Shown piece by piece: positions 55,562 through 61,439 of a DNA stretch of 61,439 nt. This stretch comes from an uncultured Clostridia bacterium (GTDB lineage Bacteria; Bacillota; Clostridia; Oscillospirales; Acutalibacteraceae). The position numbers and the translations under genes are program-made. The DNA is taken from contig CALEJD010000030.1 of NCBI GenBank assembly GCA_937898195.1, forward strand, positions 1 to 61,439, in the 5' to 3' direction. Under the pieces are notes generated by a model. The model searched no databases. It was not told the origin of the DNA and saw nothing but the letters and a program-made list of their open reading frames with translations. Position 1 is the first letter of the stretch. Each line of letters starts with the position of its first letter.

Positions 55562-58500
55562 ATGTCGTGTTGAGTATCTGCAAAGTTCGGGCACACAGTA
55601 TATTGATACTGGATTAAAGGGTAAGAACAATATAGACTTTGATTATAAGTGTATATTTACAAACCTAGATGGAACTGCTCAATGCGTTGGTGGAAACTGG
55701 TCTGGTGCTGGTACAAGTACGGTATCTTTGTATTTGGGTTTAATCAGAACAAATGGAAACTTTGCTTATCACTATGATGGGACATCAAGTCCTGTCGTTG
55801 TTATGAATACAACCGTTCAGGATACACCTTATTCTATTCAAGGACGTATGAGGGTTGGTGAACAATATATGGTTATTAACGGAACAAAGAGTTCTGTTGG
55901 TACAATATCAAGCACATTTACATCATCATTAAATATGTATTTGTTTGGTATTAACAATAATGGGCTATCAAACCCAGCATATATGAAGTTATATTATTGT
56001 AAGATTTACGATAATGGGAATCTTGTTCGTGATTTTATTCCTGTACTAGATAATAACGGCAGACCTGCTATGTATGACCAAGTATCGGGTCAACTGTTCT
56101 ATAATCAAGGCTCTGGAGAATTTACTTATGGCAGACAGATTATTCCCGTGGAGTATCTATATACTGGTGATGATATTAACTGTATGACATCATCTCCATT
56201 TACATCAACAAGCTATCGTTTAATAGATACAAAAGAAACGATTGATTTAACATCTGTTGTTGAAATAAAATTCGCATTTGATAAGAACATATATTATTCT
56301 GGCTGCGGTCTTAGAAACAGTACGTCCAGTACGGCACAATCAATTTACTTCCCTGCGGCTTATTCAACAGAAAATAAGATAGGATGGACAATAGGTTCAG
56401 GGGAAGAACAAAGACAAAAATTCACTCTTGATACAAACGACCACACAATCAGGGTTGATTTACCGAATAGCAAGGTTGTTTGGGATGATGTAAGTTATCC
56501 AATATCAAACTTAACATATACCCCGTCAGAAAGAACTTTCCCTTTGTTTGCTTTCTCTGACGCTCGTGCAACACAAGAAAACGGATACAGATTCCCAATG
56601 CAGGGTAAGATTTACTATGCAAAGTTCTGGAAAAATGGCGTTCTGACAAAAGATTTTATACCTTGTATAGATGAAAACCTTGTGCCGTTTATGTTTGACA
56701 AAGTTCATAACACAGTTTATCTAAATGAAGGCACAGGTCAGTTTAAGGCTGGACCGAATGTTGAAAAGGTATGGGGTGGTAAGAAACTCCGTAGAAAACT
56801 GGCATTGGCTTTGGCTAACCTTAAAAAGAAACGTAGATATTACTGCGAGGTTGAGTATCTTGAAAGCACTGGTACACAATGGATTGATACAGGTGTAAAT
56901 GCAGATATTGACTTGGGTTTTGATGTTGGTTTTAAGTGGAATATATTTAATACTGCAAATAGTAGATTTTTGGGTGTTATTAAACAAAATGGAAGCACTT
57001 ATTTAAGACACCATTCATCTGATAGCGGTTCTTCGTTCACTTATTTTGTATCTAATGATGGTACAACCATACAAGGAACAGCAACAACAGCATTTCATTC
57101 ATTTAGTTATAATTCTGTGACTAAAAAGTTTAATTTTGACGGAACTGAAATATCAGCAGTAAGTCCAGCCGTTTTTGATACTGGATTAAACTTTTGGTTA
57201 TTTGGTAGAAATAGTAATACTGAATCATTAAAATCTTATGCTTCTGTAAAAATTTATTCTGCAAGGTTGTATAACAACGGCACCCTTGTCCGTGACTTCA
57301 TCCCTGTCCTTGATTGGAATATGAAGCCGTGTTTGTTTGATAGAGTGACAGAACAGTTATTCTATAATCAAGCTACTTCTGGGGATGATTTCTCTTATGG
57401 ACGTGAAATCCATCCTGTAGATTATCTGGAAAGCACTGGGACACAATATATCAACACTGGTTTGTTATCAACTGCCAGTTCTACTGTTGATACAGTGTTT
57501 AGATTTACTTCAATGGAAAGTGGCGTTGCTAATAACGTGGGTGTATTTGGTGGACGAAACGGACAGCAATCAAACACATTTACCTTATTTAAAATCGCTT
57601 CTGCTACACCACAGTATTTTAGGTTTGACTATAATGGACAATCTACTGTTGGAACAGCAACCGAAATGACGTGGAATACAGCGTCAAAATATCGTTTCCA
57701 ATATAATGGAACAAGTTGTATTACAACAAACACAACAACTGGAGAAAGCGTTGTGCTAGCGAAAAGCCCCGCTAGTACGTTTACTCAATATCCAATACAC
57801 CTATTTGCAGTAAATACATCAGGAACGATTGGACAGAATTTAAGTGGTCGTATCTACTATTACAAATACTCTGACGGAACAAATAGCGTTGATATGGTTC
57901 CAGCAATTGACGAGAACGGCGTAGCCTATTTTTTTGATAAAGTAAGCCATACTTGCTTCTTAAATCAGGGAACGGGTGCATTTTCCTACCCTGCAAGAGA
58001 GGTTGAATACATTGAAACAGATGGAACATCTTATATCAACACAGGATATACACCATCTGGTTCTACTGAAACAGAAATAACAACAATGCTTAAAGACCAG
58101 ACAACTTCTCGTTTTATGTTTGGGTGTAGAACTGCACAGAACAATAATACATACGCTTGCTTAGCACATAACCAAAACAGAATTGGGTATCGTGTAGGTG
58201 ATAGTAGTTATTTGTATTCGTCAGGATATAATGAAGTAAACGTAAAGCACACTTATAAAATTGCCAACGGGGTGTTTTATAGAGATGATGTGGTTATTGA
58301 CACAAGTTGTCAAGGTGCTACGGCTTCTCCAAATAGTCCACTTGCATTATTAACGATTAACACAAACAATACTCTTGATACTGGACAATCGTTTATTGGT
58401 AATTTATATTCTGGCACAATAAAAGAGAATACAACTTTATTACGTGATTTTATACCCTGCTTTAAAGACGGACAGGCTGGTATGTTGGATAAAGTAAATA

Positions 58501-58568
58501 ACGTATTCTACCCAAGCTCTAGCACCGCTTTTACTGCTGGAAAAATAGTGGAGCCCGAATATGAGTGA
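55542..58568 (+). CDS. giant adhesin with five LamG-like jelly-roll modules
   Basis: 1008 residues, largest gene in the window. Module starts: VEYLQSSGTQYIDTG (about 9), a degenerate VEYLYTGDDINCMTS (about 204), VEYLESTGTQWIDTG (about 437), VDYLESTGTQYINTG (about 626) and VEYIETDGTSYINTG (about 821). Each ends with the DFIP..D..G..C.FD.V motif. Same family as the 51542 adhesin. The degenerate second module has lost the core repeat, suggesting module decay or re-specialisation. Likely a receptor-binding protein. Confidence 0.7.
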   Translation: MMKKPYKCRVEYLQSSGTQYIDTGLKGKNNIDFDYKCIFTNLDGTAQCVGGNWSGAGTSTVSLYLGLIRTNGNFAYHYDGTSSPVVVMNTTVQDTPYSIQGRMRVGEQYMVINGTKSSVGTISSTFTSSLNMYLFGINNNGLSNPAYMKLYYCKIYDNGNLVRDFIPVLDNNGRPAMYDQVSGQLFYNQGSGEFTYGRQIIPVEYLYTGDDINCMTSSPFTSTSYRLIDTKETIDLTSVVEIKFAFDKNIYYSGCGLRNSTSSTAQSIYFPAAYSTENKIGWTIGSGEEQRQKFTLDTNDHTIRVDLPNSKVVWDDVSYPISNLTYTPSERTFPLFAFSDARATQENGYRFPMQGKIYYAKFWKNGVLTKDFIPCIDENLVPFMFDKVHNTVYLNEGTGQFKAGPNVEKVWGGKKLRRKLALALANLKKKRRYYCEVEYLESTGTQWIDTGVNADIDLGFDVGFKWNIFNTANSRFLGVIKQNGSTYLRHHSSDSGSSFTYFVSNDGTTIQGTATTAFHSFSYNSVTKKFNFDGTEISAVSPAVFDTGLNFWLFGRNSNTESLKSYASVKIYSARLYNNGTLVRDFIPVLDWNMKPCLFDRVTEQLFYNQATSGDDFSYGREIHPVDYLESTGTQYINTGLLSTASSTVDTVFRFTSMESGVANNVGVFGGRNGQQSNTFTLFKIASATPQYFRFDYNGQSTVGTATEMTWNTASKYRFQYNGTSCITTNTTTGESVVLAKSPASTFTQYPIHLFAVNTSGTIGQNLSGRIYYYKYSDGTNSVDMVPAIDENGVAYFFDKVSHTCFLNQGTGAFSYPAREVEYIETDGTSYINTGYTPSGSTETEITTMLKDQTTSRFMFGCRTAQNNNTYACLAHNQNRIGYRVGDSSYLYSSGYNEVNVKHTYKIANGVFYRDDVVIDTSCQGATASPNSPLALLTINTNNTLDTGQSFIGNLYSGTIKENTTLLRDFIPCFKDGQAGMLDKVNNVFYPSSSTAFTAGKIVEPEYE

Positions 58569-58857
58569 CGACATTGACAAAGATGCAATAGAAGTGCTAG
58601 GTATTAATCCAAAGATTTGGAAGGAATATAGAGGAATGACAGACCCGAAATATGTCCAAGACGATTTACCGAACTTCTTAAAAGTAGAAGCAGAAGCTCG
58701 TGAATCTGGTATATCGCAAGAAACAAAAGAAGATTTTAACAACCGTCTTTCAATGAGGTGGATAAGATATAATCAGTTAGCAAAGAACGCTGACAAGCAG
58801 TTGACATTGTTTAGGCAATATGCTTTAATATCTAAAATGCATAGAGGGAGGGAGTAA
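58561..58857 (+). CDS. small helical protein in the fibre block
   Basis: 98 residues overlapping the adhesin end by 8 bases. Helical, charged: IDKDAIEVLGINPKIWKEYR, ISQETKEDFNNRLSMRWIRY, ALISKMHRGRE. No fibre features, and composition differs from neighbours. Could be an assembly chaperone for the adhesin. Unrecognised. Confidence 0.5.
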   Translation: MSDDIDKDAIEVLGINPKIWKEYRGMTDPKYVQDDLPNFLKVEAEARESGISQETKEDFNNRLSMRWIRYNQLAKNADKQLTLFRQYALISKMHRGRE

Positions 58858-59045
58858 TGGACGAAATCTTTGAAATGCCTACACAAGAAGAAACTCGTAA
58901 GGTTTTAATGCGTGATTATGAGTGGTTAGAGAATTATAAGCACTCAACAGGGCATCCGTTTATAAAGCAAGTGTGCCAGCACAAGCAAAGCCTTATTTTA
59001 GAGTATTTAAGGGCAAATACATTACAGAGGAGTAGGTGCGAATGA
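58857..59045 (+). CDS. small helical protein
   Basis: 62 residues, starting in the preceding stop (TAATG). IFEMPTQEETRKVLMRDYEW, LENYKHSTGHPFIKQVCQHK. Single alpha-helical bundle by composition. Unknown. It forms an operon with its two neighbours. Confidence 0.5.
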   Translation: MDEIFEMPTQEETRKVLMRDYEWLENYKHSTGHPFIKQVCQHKQSLILEYLRANTLQRSRCE

Positions 59046-59368
59046 ACATAACATTAGAGGGCGGGGAAGATGAGAAAGCAACTGTAAGCGTTGACGGAAA
59101 GCCCTGTGGTGTGATTAAAGTAAGGTCAGGTCATTTTCTTTGCTACTCTAATGGTCGTCATACAACCACACAAAGCCTTGAAGAAGTTATCAGATTTTTC
59201 AATGGGGACTACGGGTCGTATTATTGGCGACAGAGGGAATGGGTATTTGACAATAACAAAATAATTTGCTATTATCTGATAAGGAGAAAAATATGGATTG
59301 CTGTTCAGATAATCAAACAATTACGATATACAAAGGGTTTGCCACTCACTGGAACGGGAACCCTTTAA
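59042..59368 (+). CDS. small protein whose 3' end runs through the next promoter and gene
   Basis: 108 residues from ATG 59042 (overlap with upstream stop). Residues 1-70 look like a genuine small beta domain (NITLEGGEDEKATVSVDGKP, CGVIKVRSGHFLCYSNGRHT). Residues 75-108 are read from the TTGACA promoter and the start of the 59293 gene and are unlike protein elsewhere. The original stop was probably lost when the promoter-fibre cassette was placed here. Confidence 0.45.
   Translation: MNITLEGGEDEKATVSVDGKPCGVIKVRSGHFLCYSNGRHTTTQSLEEVIRFFNGDYGSYYWRQREWVFDNNKIICYYLIRRKIWIAVQIIKQLRYTKGLPLTGTGTL
59247..59275 (+). promoter_or_regulatory. late-type promoter before fibre block 3
   Basis: TTGACA (59247-59252), 17 bases, TATTAT (59270-59275), context AATTTGCTATTAT, followed by AAGGAG. 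It lies inside the 3' end of the previous ORF. Confidence 0.75.
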
Positions 59369-60765
59369 TCAATGTGAGTTTTAACACATTTATTGATTTA
59401 ACTGGGTTTTCTGCCATATTCAGAATTGGAGAAACAGAAAAGACATATACCGATATTGCAGATGGATTTAGCATTGATTTAACGAAAGAGGAAACAGGTG
59501 CTTTGCCTGTTGGATTAAACTATGGTGAATTGATTATCGTTGACAATGAAACCCATAAAAAACCATTCACGACAGCGTTGCCGTTTGATGTTAAAACTTT
59601 TGTTAGTGGTGACATACATCTTGATAATTATAATGTAAATGTCACGACAAAGATTAAGGGTGTAGATTTAACTATAAACATTGAAACACCATCTTTAAAT
59701 CCAGAAGATGTTGAAAAGTATATTGAAGAACACAATCTTGATGAAGAGGCCCACCCTTATATTTTGGGAGAATTAGATAAAAAGGTTGATAAGGTATCAA
59801 CAACGAACAGGGTTTATGGCACTGATGCAAATGGTGACCAAACGACTTATGACGCAAATTCTTTTGGTCAGGTAGATGATGTTCGGGTTGGTGGAGTTAG
59901 TGTTGTTCAAAATAAGATTGCGAGCCTCGGAACTATGGCTGGCGAGTCCGCAAGTGATTATAGAACGGCAAATGACCAAGACACAATTGACGATGGATTA
60001 AGTGACAGAATAAGTGATATTGAAGATACCATAGACACATATGGAAATATCGTCACACATAATGTTTCGGAGTTTGCGACTTCGGTACAGGGCGCGTTGG
60101 CGGATAGTGCTTTACAACCAAGTGATGTTGTAAATAGCACATCATCAACGGCAACAGATGCCCCGTTGTCTGCGAATATGGGTAAATCATTACAAGACCA
60201 AGTGGACAACTTAAAGGCTCGTGGTAGGTTTTTGGCGTTATGGAACTGTGCGACAGGTTTGGCGGAGAGTAATCCACCCAGCGGAACATATACATATCAA
60301 TCTGGCGATTATTTTATCGTTGGTGTGGTCGCTCAATCTGGTGGAACGAACTATAAGCCAGATGGGTCAAGTTATACAACTGGTGTCGCTTCTACGGTTG
60401 TGGAAACGCAAGCAGTAGATACAGATGATGTGTATTACTATGATGGACACGTTTGGAGATTACAGGTCAACACGCAAAAAGAAATTGGATTTGTAAATAT
60501 TGCTGGAAGCCCATACGACAATACAAATATTGCTGGTGCATTAAATTCAAAACAGAATGAAATTACTTCACAGAATAAATTAAGTTCTGATTTAGTGGAT
60601 GATACAAACCACACGAATAAGTTTGTGACGGCAGAAGAAAAGACAACGTGGAATAATAAACAAAATGCCATAAATGATTTGGACGATATACGGTCTGGTG
60701 CCGCTTTGGGTGCTACTGCTGTTCAAAATGCTTTTAAGATTATAACACTTGGGGATGGTTCATAA
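59293..60765 (+). CDS. tail fibre with Cys-rich anchor and coiled shaft
   Basis: 490 residues from ATG 59293 (AAGGAG upstream). Anchor module 1-150 is paralogous to the 49665 protein: MDCCSDNQTITIYKGF, LPVGLNYGELIIVDNETHKK, EEHNLDEEAHPYI. The middle part has coiled segments and GNIVTHNVSEFATSVQGALA shared with the 50337 fibre. So this gene equals 49665 plus 50337 joined in one chain. The end (NDLDDIRSGAALGATAVQNA) is a small knob. Stop overlaps the next start. Confidence 0.7.
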   Translation: MDCCSDNQTITIYKGFATHWNGNPLINVSFNTFIDLTGFSAIFRIGETEKTYTDIADGFSIDLTKEETGALPVGLNYGELIIVDNETHKKPFTTALPFDVKTFVSGDIHLDNYNVNVTTKIKGVDLTINIETPSLNPEDVEKYIEEHNLDEEAHPYILGELDKKVDKVSTTNRVYGTDANGDQTTYDANSFGQVDDVRVGGVSVVQNKIASLGTMAGESASDYRTANDQDTIDDGLSDRISDIEDTIDTYGNIVTHNVSEFATSVQGALADSALQPSDVVNSTSSTATDAPLSANMGKSLQDQVDNLKARGRFLALWNCATGLAESNPPSGTYTYQSGDYFIVGVVAQSGGTNYKPDGSSYTTGVASTVVETQAVDTDDVYYYDGHVWRLQVNTQKEIGFVNIAGSPYDNTNIAGALNSKQNEITSQNKLSSDLVDDTNHTNKFVTAEEKTTWNNKQNAINDLDDIRSGAALGATAVQNAFKIITLGDGS

Positions 60766-61439
60766 TGGGCGGAAGATTATTTTTAGGCAATCAGATGATA
60801 AGCCCTGTTATTATTCAAGGGGAAGAAAACCCGATTCTAACATTGAAAAAAGGTGTTTTAACAAAAAACTTTGGTGATACAAGTGGTATTTCATTTCCCG
60901 GTATCGTAGAAGTTGGTCCAGCTGCATTAGCGTATGGTTATGAAAATTATCAATTACAATATGGTGAGGGTGATACTTTCTTATTGAATGGGGTTGTTAG
61001 TTTCCCTGATTTGGTAAAAATAGGGCAAAAAGGTCTTTTTGGATGTTTTGAATCCCAATACCTTATTACTGGATGTGAATTTCCAAAATTAGAAGAAATA
61101 GGTTTGAGTGGTATGGAAAGCGCGTTTTCTGAAAATGGCGGAAGTTTAGGTGGTGGGAAATATGTTTTTCCGAAACTAAAAAAGATAGGAAGTTCTGGGT
61201 TAAATTACTGTTTTGGATATATTATCAATAGTGTTTTTATTTTTCCTTCATTAGGAACAGATTTATCTCAAGTTGCATCAAATTGCTTTTATTATATGTT
61301 GCATACTGGAAGAAATAATTTTGTTTATTTTCCAAGTTCAACTGAACAAACCATTGGCTCTTGGAGCGATGTAATAAATGGTTTCAACGGAAGAGATACA
61401 ACTGTAATTTTTTGGATTCCGACAGAAATAACTATCAAT
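60765..61439 (+). CDS. LRR-type adhesin, cut by the window end
   Basis: First 225 codons. The ATG overlaps the previous stop (TAATG). GGRLFLGNQMISPVIIQGEE is an attachment start, then BspA-like repeats (FPDLVKIGQKGLFGCFESQY; FPKLEEIGLSGMESAF; FPKLKKIGSSGLNYCFGYII) and the cap FVYFPSSTEQTIGS, as in the 2680 protein. The frame is open to the last base, ending EITIN. It would continue in frame at base 222 as GVVLATGSTL, giving a protein of about 490 residues with a discoidin-like end. Confidence 0.75.
   Translation, partial: MGGRLFLGNQMISPVIIQGEENPILTLKKGVLTKNFGDTSGISFPGIVEVGPAALAYGYENYQLQYGEGDTFLLNGVVSFPDLVKIGQKGLFGCFESQYLITGCEFPKLEEIGLSGMESAFSENGGSLGGGKYVFPKLKKIGSSGLNYCFGYIINSVFIFPSLGTDLSQVASNCFYYMLHTGRNNFVYFPSSTEQTIGSWSDVINGFNGRDTTVIFWIPTEITIN

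Overview
This window is essentially one phage genome of about 61.2 kb. It is AT-rich, every gene I can support is on the plus strand, and it encodes a contractile-tailed (myovirus-like) particle. A 221-base piece of host pyruvate kinase gene is joined to its left end. The last codons of the window (ending ...ITIN at 61439) read sensibly, in frame, into base 222 (GVVLATG...). The phage part therefore looks like a circular or circularly permuted genome opened inside a tail-fibre gene. The best host clue is a GapR/DUF2312 protein at 9513, a family typical of Alphaproteobacteria and their phages. Together with the low GC and the many gut-phage-style adhesin domains, this suggests a low-GC alphaproteobacterium, possibly intestinal. 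That is inference. I see no integrase, CI-type repressor, DNA polymerase or replicative helicase.

Layout. 222-3835: end of the tail-fibre block. 3836-4209: gene-less, structured region and first early promoter. 4210-19075: early genes. These comprise a replisome-organiser-like protein, a split rusA carrying a homing-endonuclease cassette, a DUF1071 annealing protein, GapR-like, SSB and HNH proteins, a Stealth-like glycosyltransferase, then about 25 tightly packed small genes, including YopX, Tad2-like and Dps-like candidates. 19077-24409: packaging start, with a DUF1073 portal fused to an HExxH domain, a MuF-C-type toxin reached by an apparent -1 frameshift, and the small and large terminase. 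24410-28070: a host-takeover style island with a zinc-ribbon protein, thioredoxin, RtcB RNA ligase and seven tRNA or tRNA-like genes. 28111-37336: MuF-like head protein, DUF2213 protease/scaffold, decoration protein, DUF2184 capsid, neck proteins (interrupted by a tnpB element), DUF3383 sheath and tube. 37358-44701: tail chaperones with a possible frameshift, tape measure, hub, spike, plug, gp25-like, baseplate J and DUF2612. 44723-61439: fibres and adhesins, with a lysis cassette (holin candidates, GH24 endolysin, u-spanin candidate) and two further homing endonuclease genes.

Regulation is unusually legible. Five early-type units share an upstream AT-rich element, an ATATATTATA -10 block and the leader end ACAAATGAAAGG, with variable structured inserts between. 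A second set of promoters (TTTGACA-17 bp-TANNAT, often TTGCTA at the -10) sits directly before portal, head, baseplate and fibre genes. Two homing-endonuclease genes carry the same private promoter plus a 47-nt structured leader with compensatory stem changes. This is the best candidate here for an undescribed RNA element.
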